This document shows, in pieces, positions 46,418-55,351 of a stretch of DNA of 64,000 nucleotides (its first letter is position 1; each line of letters opens with the position of its first letter). The notes below the pieces were generated by a model. The model was not told the origin of the DNA, searched no databases, and was given only the letters and a program-made list of their open reading frames with translations. Origin of the DNA: Gammaproteobacteria bacterium UBA6724 (GTDB lineage: Bacteria > Pseudomonadota > Gammaproteobacteria > Pseudomonadales > Azotimanducaceae); contig DKIG01000041.1 of assembly GCA_002454165.1 (NCBI GenBank), positions 1 through 64,000 of the forward strand, written 5' to 3'. Made by a program: the position numbers and the translations under genes.

Positions 46418-47750
46418 CACCACACTTGACGACTGGCTGCTCAGAATTGAACAGGTGCATCCCGTCAAATGGGATCTGGGGCTGGACAGGATTAGCCGTG
46501 TAGCGCGGCACATGGACCTCTTGCAGCCAGCTGACCAAATTGTGCTGGTTGCCGGCACCAACGGCAAGGGCTCAGCCTGTGAATATCTGGAGCATTTGTC
46601 GATTAACGCGGGGCTCAGAACCGGGAAGTCCACCTCGCCGCATTTTCATCGCTTCAATGAGCGCATTACTCTTGACGGAAAAGCCGCCAGTGACAGCAGC
46701 ATTATTGATGCCTTTTCCGCTATTGACGAGGCTCGCGGTAGCATCACCCTGACTTATTTTGAATATGCCACTCTGGCGTCCTTGTTTCTTTTTAAGGCGG
46801 CGCGAGTTGAGTTGGCGATTCTTGAGATAGGCTTAGGAGGCAGACTTGATGCAATGAATATTGTGATGCCTGATGTGAGTCTAATCACCTCAATTGCTCT
46901 TGACCATCAAGCATGGCTGGGTGATAGCCGTGCTCAGATCGCGGTGGAAAAAGCTGGTATTATGAGGCCCTGCGTCCCCTGTGTGATAGCCGACCCTGAG
47001 CCCCCAGGAAGTCTGATGAGAATCAGTGAAACTCTTGGGACACCGGTCAGGTTGATTAACCGGGACTTCTTATGTGAAAAGTTATGTGAAAAGTTATGTG
47101 ACAAGCCTGGCGAGAAGCCTTCTAAAAACCATTCTGAAAAGTCTGACGAGAGTCTGCTCGTCCGGTGGACAGCATCAGGGTCCGACCCTGTCACCAGCCA
47201 CCGCTCGGTAAACAATCTGCCGTCTCTGCAACTGCCGAAGGATAGTTTCGCTGCCGCCGTTCAGGTGGCGGCGGACTTGGGGCTGGTATTGTCAGACCAG
47301 GAGATCCGGCAGGCAGGGGCCAGGGCATGTCTTCCCGGTCGTCGTCAATGGCTAGAGGGGAAATGCCGCATCCTCCTGGATGTGGCGCATAATCCTGCGG
47401 CGGCGGCGGCACTGGCGGACTATGTGGCAGAGCAGAGGCCACCGGGTCGCATCCATGCAGTGGTAGGTATCTATGCGGACAAGGATATCTCTGGGGTCCT
47501 GCTAGCCTTGTCTGCCTTGGTGGACACCTGGCATTTCTGCGACCTCGGGGAGGCAAGGGCAGAATCGGCGACAAAAATTGCCCAGATATTCGCCGCCGGG
47601 AGTCACGCCAGGCTCTCTACTTATGTTAGTATTAAGGCCGCTTTAAGCAGGGTGCTGGGTCAGGTGGAAGCAGACGATTTATTATTGATATTCGGCTCAT
47701 TTCCAATTGTAGCAGGAGCACAACAGTTACTCGGCAGAGCAGGCTCATAA
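46383..47750 (+). CDS. folC: Bifunctional dihydrofolate synthase/folylpolyglutamate synthase
   Basis: It adds glutamate to dihydropteroate and to reduced folates using ATP. The 455-residue Mur-ligase-like protein has VAGTNGKGSACEYLE (P-loop), TSPHFHRFNERI, LEIGLGGRLDAMN and LLDVAHNPAAAAAL. The frame begins with a TTG inside the end of trpA; no ATG lies nearby, so the true start is uncertain by a few codons. Residues 230-257 are an extra hydrophilic segment made of seven tetrapeptide-like units (LCEK LCEK LCDK PGEK PSKN HSEK SDES), probably a surface loop grown by 12-bp duplications. Confidence 0.9.
   Translation: MSADSETLLTDSTTLDDWLLRIEQVHPVKWDLGLDRISRVARHMDLLQPADQIVLVAGTNGKGSACEYLEHLSINAGLRTGKSTSPHFHRFNERITLDGKAASDSSIIDAFSAIDEARGSITLTYFEYATLASLFLFKAARVELAILEIGLGGRLDAMNIVMPDVSLITSIALDHQAWLGDSRAQIAVEKAGIMRPCVPCVIADPEPPGSLMRISETLGTPVRLINRDFLCEKLCEKLCDKPGEKPSKNHSEKSDESLLVRWTASGSDPVTSHRSVNNLPSLQLPKDSFAAAVQVAADLGLVLSDQEIRQAGARACLPGRRQWLEGKCRILLDVAHNPAAAAALADYVAEQRPPGRIHAVVGIYADKDISGVLLALSALVDTWHFCDLGEARAESATKIAQIFAAGSHARLSTYVSIKAALSRVLGQVEADDLLLIFGSFPIVAGAQQLLGRAGS
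47070..47153. repeat. 12-bp in-frame tandem array in folC
   Basis: TTATGTGAAAAG occurs twice (47070-47081, 47082-47093), then TTATGTGACAAG (47094-47105), CCTGGCGAGAAG (47106-47117) and three more diverged 12-mers to 47153. All keep the reading frame and encode a Lys/Glu-rich loop of FolC. Confidence 0.85.
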
Positions 47751-47764
47751 CGACTCACCAATTC

Positions 47765-48310
47765 GTGGACATAAATCTAAAACAACGCCTCATCGGAGCG
47801 GTCATCCTGGCATTGCTTGCGGTCATTATTCTCCCCCTGCTACTGAGCGAAACGAAGGAAAGCGGAGAAATTATCGCCCCTCAGATTCCCGACCCTCCCG
47901 ACATAAGATCGAGCCCTGTCACCGTCCTTGAGATAAATACCCGAATGCAAGAGCAAGCACGTGCCAGCGAGGCAGAACTTCCTCGGGAACAGATTGATGA
48001 CCAGGACTACAGGGAGGACTTCGCGTTGGATAAAAATCTGCTACCCCTGAGTTGGAGTCTCCGGGTGGGCAGTTTTCAACACAAAGACAATGCCGTCAGA
48101 CTGCGCGCCAAGCTAAGGGCTGAGAATTACCGCGTCTATATTCACCACGCCAAAACCACCACCAGTGAAACCTGGCGAGTCTTTGTCGGACCTATGGTCA
48201 GCAGGCAAGCCCTGGAAAAACAGGCCGCATTATTGGAAGCAAATTTGGGTTTGAAGGGGCAGATCGTCAAATACAAGATTGAGGAAGATGCCGGTCAGTT
48301 GGGTGGCTGA
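47765..48310 (+). CDS. dedD: SPOR domain division protein DedD-like
   Basis: A 181-residue inner-membrane protein with an N-terminal helix (about 9-26: LIGAVILALLAVIILPLLL), a periplasmic linker and a C-terminal SPOR domain (about 98-175: SWSLRVGSFQHKDNAVRLRA). SPOR domains bind denuded glycan strands at the septum, so it should act in cell division. It starts with GTG (MDINLKQRLIGA fits DedD). The place after folC and before cvpA is the conserved dedD locus. Confidence 0.85.
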   Translation: MDINLKQRLIGAVILALLAVIILPLLLSETKESGEIIAPQIPDPPDIRSSPVTVLEINTRMQEQARASEAELPREQIDDQDYREDFALDKNLLPLSWSLRVGSFQHKDNAVRLRAKLRAENYRVYIHHAKTTTSETWRVFVGPMVSRQALEKQAALLEANLGLKGQIVKYKIEEDAGQLGG

Positions 48311-48357
48311 GCATCATTGGGCGGAGAATTTGGCGGCAGGAAGACAGGGACGGAATC

Positions 48358-48912
48358 TTGGCGGGTGCTGACTGGGCGATCATTCTTCTATTGGGTCTAT
48401 CCACCCTGGTGGGTATGCACCGCGGCTTATTTCGCGAGGCACTGTCGCTTATCACCTGGGTGGTCGCCTTGACTGTCGCCCTAAGTTTTTCTGCCAGGCT
48501 TGCCTTGTTGATGACAGACGCCATAGATCCATCAAGCCTGGGAGTACCTGAATTTATTAGCCGATTTCTGCTGGCAACACCCCTTGTCCCCCAGGGCATA
48601 GCATTTGTCCTGTTGTGTGTTACGACGCTTGTTATTGGGGGCCTGGTAAACAATCTGCTCGGCGGGGTCGTTAGGCGGACAGGCCTTTCCGGCCTGGACA
48701 GGGTCCTTGGTACCCTGTTCGGATTTGCCCGGGGCCTGCTGATATGTCTGGTCCTGGTCGCTGGCTTCTATGCCTGGATACCAGTTGAGGAATATACCTG
48801 GTGGCAAGAATCAACTCTGCTTCCTGCATTCCTCGCGCTACTTGAGCAGGTACCGGCTTCGCTACTGGAGCAGAATAAGGAATTGTTGCAGGACAGTCGC
48901 GCCCTGCTGTGA
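48358..48912 (+). CDS. cvpA: CvpA family membrane protein
   Basis: A 184-residue inner-membrane protein with four hydrophobic segments and the CvpA signature (ADWAIILLLGLSTLVGMHRGLFREALSL, later RRTGLSGLDRVLGTLFGFARG). CvpA is linked to colicin V production and envelope stress in E. coli; its biochemical role is unknown. It starts with TTG and precedes purF by 25 bases, the standard cvpA-purF pair. Confidence 0.87.
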   Translation: MAGADWAIILLLGLSTLVGMHRGLFREALSLITWVVALTVALSFSARLALLMTDAIDPSSLGVPEFISRFLLATPLVPQGIAFVLLCVTTLVIGGLVNNLLGGVVRRTGLSGLDRVLGTLFGFARGLLICLVLVAGFYAWIPVEEYTWWQESTLLPAFLALLEQVPASLLEQNKELLQDSRALL

Positions 48913-48937
48913 TAGGTAACAAGACGGGAGACTAATC

Positions 48938-50458
48938 ATGTGTGGCATTGCAGGCATGGTGGGTAAGCAAGATGTGGGTTATGTCCTCTACGATGCCCTG
49001 ACCATTCTCCAGCATCGGGGTCAGGATGCGGCGGGTATCGTCACCTGTGATGGCGCGGGATTGAATCTACGGAAACACAACGGCTTGGTACGGGATGTGT
49101 TTCGCCAGAGTCACATGGATTGGCTAAAAGGCAAGATGGGTATTGGCCATGTCCGTTACCCCACAGCAGGCTCGGCAAGCTCTGCTGAAGCCCAGCCTAT
49201 GTATGTCAACTCACCCTTCGGTATTTGTCTGGCGCACAACGGTAATTTGACCAATGCCGATAAATTAAAGACTGACCTGTTCCACGCTGACCGCCGACAT
49301 ATTAGTACCAATTCCGATTCCGAGGTGCTGTTGAATGTCTTCGCCCATGAACTGCAGAAGGCTACCCCCAAGCTGCTCAGACCTGAAGACATCTTCCGCG
49401 CCATCACGGAACTCCATCACAGAACCAGTGGTGCCTATGCGGTGGTGGCTTTGATAACCGGCTATGGCCTGGTCGGTTTCCGGGATCCTTGCGGCATCAG
49501 GCCCCTGGTTTACGGCAAACGCGAGACTGAAACAGGTCCGGAATATATGTTCTCCTCAGAATCCGCCGCCCTGGGGATGCTTGGTTTTGATCTGGTGGCA
49601 GATGTCCTGCCGGGACAGGCGGTCTATATCAGCACCGATGGCGAGGTACATATCATGCAATGTGCCAGAGAAGTGATCTATAGCCCCTGCATCTTTGAGT
49701 ATATCTATCTTGCGCGACCAGATTCGGTCATTGATGGCATCTCGGTTTACAAGGCGCGATTGAAAATGGGTGAAAAACTCGCGGACAGCATTCTGGATAA
49801 ATACCCGGGACATGATATTGATGTGGTGATTCCCATTCCGGAAACCAGTTGCACCGCCGCCTTGCCCATGGCGCACCGACTGAATGTGAAGTATCGGGAG
49901 GGACTGGTGAAGAGTCAGTACATTGGACGCACATTTATCATGCCCGGGCAATTACGGCGGCAGAAATCTGTGCAGCGTAAATTTAGCCCAGTGGAGATTG
50001 AGTTCCGGGGCAAGAATGTATTGCTGGTGGATGATTCCATCGTGCGTGGCACCACCTCCAGGCAAATAGTGCAACTGGTGCGTGCCGCCGGAGCGAAGAA
50101 GGTCTATCTGGCATCTGCCGCACCGCCAGTGCTTTATCCCAATGTCTATGGCATTGACATGCCCGCCGTCTCCGAGTTTGTTGCCCACAAGAACACGCCG
50201 GAAGACGTGGCTCGCTATATCGGTGCGGACTGGGTGATCTATCAAGCATTGGATGACCTGCTTGAATGCGTGACGGGCATCAATAAGGACATTGCCCGCT
50301 TTGATACATCCATCTTTGACGCCGACTATGTGACCGGGCGCATTGACGAGCATTACCTGAGCCGCGTGGAATCACTTCGCAAGGATACGGCAAGGGCGCG
50401 CTACATGGATGACGGGGAAGTAGTAGAGATGGTTGCTCAACCCAGTGAGCAATTCTAG
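48938..50458 (+). CDS. purF: Amidophosphoribosyltransferase
   Basis: It makes phosphoribosylamine from PRPP and glutamine, the first step of purine synthesis. The 506-residue protein has Cys2 exposed after Met removal (MCGIAGMVG) as the glutamine-hydrolysing nucleophile. There is an Ntn glutaminase domain (to about 240) and a phosphoribosyltransferase domain with the PRPP loop LLVDDSIVRGTTS. The length matches E. coli PurF (505). It is the last gene of the trpFBA-folC-dedD-cvpA-purF run and converges with lpxH. Confidence 0.96.
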   Translation: MCGIAGMVGKQDVGYVLYDALTILQHRGQDAAGIVTCDGAGLNLRKHNGLVRDVFRQSHMDWLKGKMGIGHVRYPTAGSASSAEAQPMYVNSPFGICLAHNGNLTNADKLKTDLFHADRRHISTNSDSEVLLNVFAHELQKATPKLLRPEDIFRAITELHHRTSGAYAVVALITGYGLVGFRDPCGIRPLVYGKRETETGPEYMFSSESAALGMLGFDLVADVLPGQAVYISTDGEVHIMQCAREVIYSPCIFEYIYLARPDSVIDGISVYKARLKMGEKLADSILDKYPGHDIDVVIPIPETSCTAALPMAHRLNVKYREGLVKSQYIGRTFIMPGQLRRQKSVQRKFSPVEIEFRGKNVLLVDDSIVRGTTSRQIVQLVRAAGAKKVYLASAAPPVLYPNVYGIDMPAVSEFVAHKNTPEDVARYIGADWVIYQALDDLLECVTGINKDIARFDTSIFDADYVTGRIDEHYLSRVESLRKDTARARYMDDGEVVEMVAQPSEQF

Positions 50459-50480
50459 CCAGCGCAACGCCTGAACAGCC

Positions 50481-51206
50481 TTAGCCGAGGTTGGCGAAGT
50501 CAAAAACCTGCAATGCCATCTGAGTATCCGTGACCTCAAGATAACGGGTGCTAGTGTGCCAGTCTCCAAGAACATAGCGATGCCCGGTACGGTCTTCCAA
50601 CCTAACCTTATGTACCGCGGGTCGGTGGGTGTGCCCATGAATCAAAATATCAACACCGGTGTCTGACATGACTTTAACGACTTCGCTTGGCGTAACATCC
50701 ATGATGTCAGCCGCCGTTTCTCGCGTATGGGCACGGCTTTCACCACGCAACTGCTTGGCAAGGGTTGCTCGCTCAGCCAGTGATTTTTCCAGGAAGGGTT
50801 CCTGAAATGCCAGTGAGCGCAGGTTTTTCCGCAGTTTCATGTACTGGGTGTCTCGGGTGCAGAGACTGTCGCCGTGCATCAATAGGGCGGGTCCAGATGC
50901 AAGTTGCACAGTCGTCGGGTCAGTCAAGAGGGTGGTCTTCGTCTTCTGGCAAAATACCTCCCCAATCAGAAAGTCCCGATTGCCGTGCATGATATATTTT
51001 TCCGCAGGGCATGCCGCCAACCTTGACAGGATCTGTTCATTGAAAGCCCGGCAATCATCGTCGCCCAGCCAGACCTCAAAAAAGTCACCGAGAATATAAA
51101 GTTGGTCTGCATCTCTACACCGGGTGTCCAGGAAGGAGTAAAATTCCCTTGTCACGTCCGGCCTTGCTTCGTCCAGGTGCAGGTCTGATATAAAAATCTG
51201 TCGCAT
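50481..51206 (-). CDS. lpxH: UDP-2,3-diacylglucosamine diphosphatase
   Basis: It hydrolyses UDP-2,3-diacylglucosamine to lipid X in lipid A synthesis at the inner membrane surface. The 241-residue calcineurin-like phosphoesterase starts MRQIFISDLHLDEARP with the metal ligands Asp and His. ILGDFFEVWLGDDD, MHGNRDFLIG and the C-terminal ILIHGHTHRPAVH follow. The ATG at 51206 matches the E. coli start; a longer in-frame ATG at 51326 adds unrelated sequence. The 200-base spacer before the tRNA cluster holds no gene that I can see. Confidence 0.93.
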   Translation of the reverse strand: MRQIFISDLHLDEARPDVTREFYSFLDTRCRDADQLYILGDFFEVWLGDDDCRAFNEQILSRLAACPAEKYIMHGNRDFLIGEVFCQKTKTTLLTDPTTVQLASGPALLMHGDSLCTRDTQYMKLRKNLRSLAFQEPFLEKSLAERATLAKQLRGESRAHTRETAADIMDVTPSEVVKVMSDTGVDILIHGHTHRPAVHKVRLEDRTGHRYVLGDWHTSTRYLEVTDTQMALQVFDFANLG

Positions 51207-51408
51207 GATCCTGTCTTGACTGCTCAGGCGCCCGCCGCCAGGCTGATTGACGACATCATAGCACCTTAGTAGAATGCGCTCCTTTCTAGCCCGCCGGTGG
51301 CATCTGTTGAGAGTGGTGCCGGTCAAGGATGGTGCCTGTTGAGGCTAGCAGGTCAGAGACTTGTTCATTATCTTTGGCTTTACGGGGAGACTAGAATTAA
51401 TCAGTTAT

Positions 51409-51485
51409 CGGGGTATAGCGCAGTCTGGTAGCGCGCCTGCTTTGGGAGCAGGATGTCGGGAGTTCAAATCTCTCTACCCCGACCA
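51409..51485 (+). tRNA. tRNA-Pro (TGG)
   Basis: A 77-nt cloverleaf: acceptor CGGGGTA with TACCCCG, anticodon loop TTTGGGA (TGG), T-loop TTCAAAT and an encoded CCA. First of four tRNA genes in a cluster. Confidence 0.95.
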
Positions 51486-51544
51486 ATATGTTGGACAGAG
51501 GATAGAAGGTTAGAGCAGACCTGAAGGAGAATGATTTTGGGAAT

Positions 51545-51621
51545 GCGCCCGTAGCTCAATCGGATAGAGCATCGGCCTTCTAAGCCGAGGGTTGCAGGTT
51601 CGATTCCTGCCGGGCGTACCA
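51545..51621 (+). tRNA. tRNA-Arg (TCT)
   Basis: A 77-nt cloverleaf with acceptor GCGCCCG/CGGGCGT, anticodon loop CTTCTAA (TCT), T-loop TTCGATT and encoded CCA. Confidence 0.95.
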
Positions 51622-51677
51622 GATGATGGTATTTGGAACTCCCGCGAAGTATTCCCTGGGACCTCGTATCTGAGATG

Positions 51678-51753
51678 GTGGGCGTAGCTCAGTTGGTAGA
51701 GCTCCGGATTGTGATTCCGGCGGTCGTGGGTTCAATCCCCATCGTCCACCCCA
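51678..51753 (+). tRNA. tRNA-His (GTG)
   Basis: A 76-nt cloverleaf with acceptor GTGGGCG/CGTCCAC, anticodon loop TTGTGAT (GTG), discriminator C and encoded CCA. The base before it is G, which can pair with C73, as expected for tRNA-His. Confidence 0.95.
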
Positions 51754-51793
51754 GTTGGTGCCTTGGTTAGGTGACCGGTCTGGACAGTCAATG

Positions 51794-51879
<86 letters not shown>

Positions 51880-51931
51880 AGTTTGTCATCCAGGTTTGGC
51901 ACAGCGAGTCACGCGATATAGGTAGCGGCAA

Positions 51932-53260
51932 ATGCAGGTAACTATAGAGACGGCCAAAGGGCTTGAGAGAAGGATGCGGGTCCTGGTGCCATCCGAGAAT
52001 ATAGATTCCCGGGTAGAAAAGGAGATACAGACAAGGTCCCGAACCATTAAAATCAGAGGTTTCCGTCCCGGCAAGGTACCTCCCCGTGAAGTTAAGCGTC
52101 GATTCGGCAAGGAAATTCGCCAAGATGTTGCCGCCAGGGTCATTCAATCTTCTTTTGATGAAGCAGTCGTTGAGAAACACCTTGCCCCCGCGACCAGTCC
52201 CCGCATTGAGGAGATTACTAATGAAGTCGGGCAGGACTTTGAGTTTCTTGCCACATTTGAGGTCTTCCCGGAAATAAAAGTCGCTGCCTTCAAGGGCATT
52301 TCCGTGACGCGCCTGGTCAGTCAGGTAGAAGATGCAGACATAGACAAGATGATTGAGATTCTACGCAAACAGCGTACCGACTATGTGGTGCTGGACAGAC
52401 CATGCAGTGATACCGATCTGGTGAATATTGATTTTGAGGGCTTTGTAGATGGCGAGGCATTCGCTGGAAGCAAGGTGGCTGGTCAGGATTTGGTGGTTGG
52501 CGCCGACGCCATGATGCCAGAATTTGAAGATGGCTTGATTGGTATGAAGGCGGGCGACGAGAAGACCATCAGCCTGGACTTCCCTGAGAGCCATCAGAAT
52601 ACCGAACTGGCAGGTAAAAACGCGACCTTCAACATTACCCTGCACAGGGTATCAGAGCCGCGTCTGCCTGAACTCAATGCAGACTTCTACAAGATGTTTG
52701 ATGTGACAGATGGAAGCATGGAGACCTTTCGTACCGAGATCAAATCCAACATGCAGCGGCAACTGGATCTGGCGACTCGGGAGAAGATCAAGGAGGAGGT
52801 CATAGATGCCTTGTGTGCCGCAAATGAATTTGCATTACCGCCGGCTCTGGTAGATCAAGAGACTCACCGGATGCGTGAGACGACGATGCAGAGGTTTGCC
52901 GTCAATCGTGACAAGATGGATGCTGATAAAATTCCCGCTGAGTTATTCAAAGACCAGGCAACACGCCGTTTGAAAGTGGGCTTGTTGTTGACCGCCATCG
53001 CCAAAAAGTTTGAGATGCAAGCGGACCCAGCCAGGGTAAACGAGCGGATAGCCACGGAAGCAAGCAGTTACGAAAAACCGGAAGAAGTCATCACCTATAT
53101 CAAGCATAATGCCCAGGAACATTTGAGAATATGCAACCTGGTACTTGAAGAGCAGATAGTTGACCTGATCCTAGAATCAGCATCAGTGAAAGAGATGCCA
53201 GTTGATTATGAAACAGCAGTAAAACCGTTCACTGCGGCGGATACTGAGCAGAAGACATAA
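51932..53260 (+). CDS. tig: Trigger factor
   Basis: A ribosome-associated chaperone and prolyl isomerase that meets nascent chains. The 442-residue protein has the ribosome-binding tail with GFRPGKVP (about residues 42-49, near the GFRxGKxP signature) and an FKBP-type PPIase domain (about 150-245). The C-terminal helical arms make up the rest. The length matches E. coli (432). It heads the conserved tig-clpP-clpX-lon-hupB-ppiD block. Confidence 0.95.
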   Translation: MQVTIETAKGLERRMRVLVPSENIDSRVEKEIQTRSRTIKIRGFRPGKVPPREVKRRFGKEIRQDVAARVIQSSFDEAVVEKHLAPATSPRIEEITNEVGQDFEFLATFEVFPEIKVAAFKGISVTRLVSQVEDADIDKMIEILRKQRTDYVVLDRPCSDTDLVNIDFEGFVDGEAFAGSKVAGQDLVVGADAMMPEFEDGLIGMKAGDEKTISLDFPESHQNTELAGKNATFNITLHRVSEPRLPELNADFYKMFDVTDGSMETFRTEIKSNMQRQLDLATREKIKEEVIDALCAANEFALPPALVDQETHRMRETTMQRFAVNRDKMDADKIPAELFKDQATRRLKVGLLLTAIAKKFEMQADPARVNERIATEASSYEKPEEVITYIKHNAQEHLRICNLVLEEQIVDLILESASVKEMPVDYETAVKPFTAADTEQKT

Positions 53261-53372
53261 CAAACTCCTAATGCAGGAGGATGCGAATGAGCAACAACTG
53301 CTAGATGTCAAGCATTGATTTTTTCTCCTTTTGACGCAATATACGCCAACATTCCCGACGAGGTACTGATTT

Positions 53373-54014
53373 ATGTATGGATTTGAAGACGAGCCTATGC
53401 GGAAAACAACCGCCCTAGGTATGATTCCCATGGTGCTGGAGCAGACAGCGCGGGGGGAGCGTTCCTACGACATCTATTCAAGATTGCTCAAGGAGAGAAT
53501 TATCTTCGTCGTTGGCCCCATTGATGATGTGGTCGCCAATCTTATCATCGCTCAGATGCTGTATTGCGAGTCCGAGAATGCGGACAAGGATGTCTATCTT
53601 TATATCAATTCTGCAGGTGGCTCAGTGGTTGCCGGTCTCGCTATCTATGACACTATGCAGTTCATCAACTGTAAAGTCAGTACCCTATGTATCGGGCAGG
53701 CTGCAAGTATGGGAGCGCTACTCTTGGTCGGTGGTAGCAAGGGCAAAAGACTTTGCTTGCCTAACTCTAGAATCATGTTGCATCAACCAAGCGGCAGCTC
53801 CCGTGGTCAGGCATCCGATATTGAAATTCACGCTCAGGAAATTCTTTTTCTACGGGAGCGAATGAATACCATCATGGCGCAACACACCGGTAGGAGTATT
53901 GAGGACATTGCGCGGGATACGGAGCGGGACAACTATATGACGGCTCAGGAAGCATTGGAATATGGCATTGTGGATAAGATACAGGAGCCGAGAACTGGGC
54001 TTGTATCGGTTTAA
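53373..54014 (+). CDS. clpP: ATP-dependent Clp protease proteolytic subunit
   Basis: The serine protease chamber of ClpXP. The 213-residue protein shows the catalytic triad Ser112 (GQAASMGA), His137 (MLHQPSG) and Asp186 (RDTERD), in register with E. coli ClpP. A processed propeptide is likely. The ATG at 53373 has GAGGT nine bases upstream; an ATG at 53397 is an alternative start. clpX begins 71 bases downstream. Confidence 0.96.
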   Translation: MYGFEDEPMRKTTALGMIPMVLEQTARGERSYDIYSRLLKERIIFVVGPIDDVVANLIIAQMLYCESENADKDVYLYINSAGGSVVAGLAIYDTMQFINCKVSTLCIGQAASMGALLLVGGSKGKRLCLPNSRIMLHQPSGSSRGQASDIEIHAQEILFLRERMNTIMAQHTGRSIEDIARDTERDNYMTAQEALEYGIVDKIQEPRTGLVSV

Positions 54015-54085
54015 CGACGGTTCTCCAGTGTGTCATGACGATACAAAAGAATACAATTTGGATGACTAGATTTTGAGGTTCAACC

Positions 54086-55351
54086 ATGTCCGACGACTAT
54101 AGTGATGGCAGGCTGCTTCACTGCAACTTCTGCGGGAAGAGCCAACATGAAGTTCGTAAGCTGATAGCGGGTCCTTCAGTCTATGTGTGTGATGAATGTG
54201 TTGAACTGTGTAATGACATCATTCGCGAGGAACTGCAGGATCGGGGCGAAGAAGCAAGCGAAAAACGTCTCCCGACCCCAGAGGAAGTTAAGAATATACT
54301 GGATGACTATGTGATAGGCCAGGAAAGGGCAAAGAAGGTCCTGTCGGTGGCGGTGTATAACCACTATAAGCGTCTGAATTACAAGGGTAAGAAAGATGAT
54401 GTGGAACTGCAGAAGAGCAACATACTGCTCATTGGTCCGACCGGTGTTGGCAAGACGTTACTGGCGGAAACCCTCGCCAGACTCTTGGATGTGCCCTTTA
54501 CCATCGCTGATGCCACGACCCTGACGGAAGCGGGCTATGTCGGCGAAGATGTCGAAAACATCATCCAGAAATTGTTGCAAAAATGTGATTATGATGTGGA
54601 CCGGGCACAGATCGGCATTGTTTACATAGACGAGATTGACAAAATTTCCCGCAAATCCGATAACCCCTCCATTACTCGCGATGTTTCTGGTGAAGGCGTA
54701 CAGCAGGCGTTGCTAAAGCTGATTGAAGGTACGGTGGCGTCGGTGCCGCCTCAGGGCGGACGCAAGCATCCGCAGCAGGAGTTTCTGCAGGTTGATACCA
54801 CAAATATCCTGTTCATTTGCGGCGGTGCCTTTGCAGGCCTGGACAGGGTCATTATGGAGCGCTCGGAAAAGAGCGGTATTGGCTTCGGTGCCAGGGTGCA
54901 GACCGTAGCAACCAAGCGAACCCTGGGGGATACCCTCCGTAGTCTGGAGCCAGAAGACCTTATCAAATATGGGCTAATCCCGGAATTTGTTGGCCGCCTT
55001 CCGGTCCTGGCAACTCTGGATGAATTGGACGCCGATGCCATGGTGCGCATCCTCAAAGAACCGAAAAATGCCTATACCAAGCAATATACCAAGTTGTTTG
55101 AGATGGAAGGCGTAGAAATTGATTTCAGGGACGATGCGCTCGTTGCGGTTGCCAAGAAGGCGATGGACCGCAAGACGGGTGCTCGGGGGCTGCGCTCTAT
55201 TCTTGAGACGGTATTGCTGGATATGATGTACAGACTACCTTCAGAAAATGGAGCAAGCCGGGTTATCATTGATGCAAATGTCATCAACGGCACCTCTGAA
55301 CCTATGTTGATCTATGAAAATCATGATCGACAAAAACGAAGTAGCAAATGA
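54086..55351 (+). CDS. clpX: ATP-dependent Clp protease ATP-binding subunit ClpX
   Basis: The AAA+ unfoldase that feeds substrates to ClpP. The 421-residue protein has the N-terminal C4 zinc finger (CNFCGKS...VCDECVELC), Walker [13 protein letters not shown], Walker [11 protein letters not shown] and the [19 protein letters not shown] pore-2 segment. IGFGA is the ClpP-binding loop, matching the IGF motif. Its stop overlaps the lon start by four bases (ATGA). Confidence 0.96.
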   Translation: MSDDYSDGRLLHCNFCGKSQHEVRKLIAGPSVYVCDECVELCNDIIREELQDRGEEASEKRLPTPEEVKNILDDYVIGQERAKKVLSVAVYNHYKRLNYKGKKDDVELQKSNILLIGPTGVGKTLLAETLARLLDVPFTIADATTLTEAGYVGEDVENIIQKLLQKCDYDVDRAQIGIVYIDEIDKISRKSDNPSITRDVSGEGVQQALLKLIEGTVASVPPQGGRKHPQQEFLQVDTTNILFICGGAFAGLDRVIMERSEKSGIGFGARVQTVATKRTLGDTLRSLEPEDLIKYGLIPEFVGRLPVLATLDELDADAMVRILKEPKNAYTKQYTKLFEMEGVEIDFRDDALVAVAKKAMDRKTGARGLRSILETVLLDMMYRLPSENGASRVIIDANVINGTSEPMLIYENHDRQKRSSK

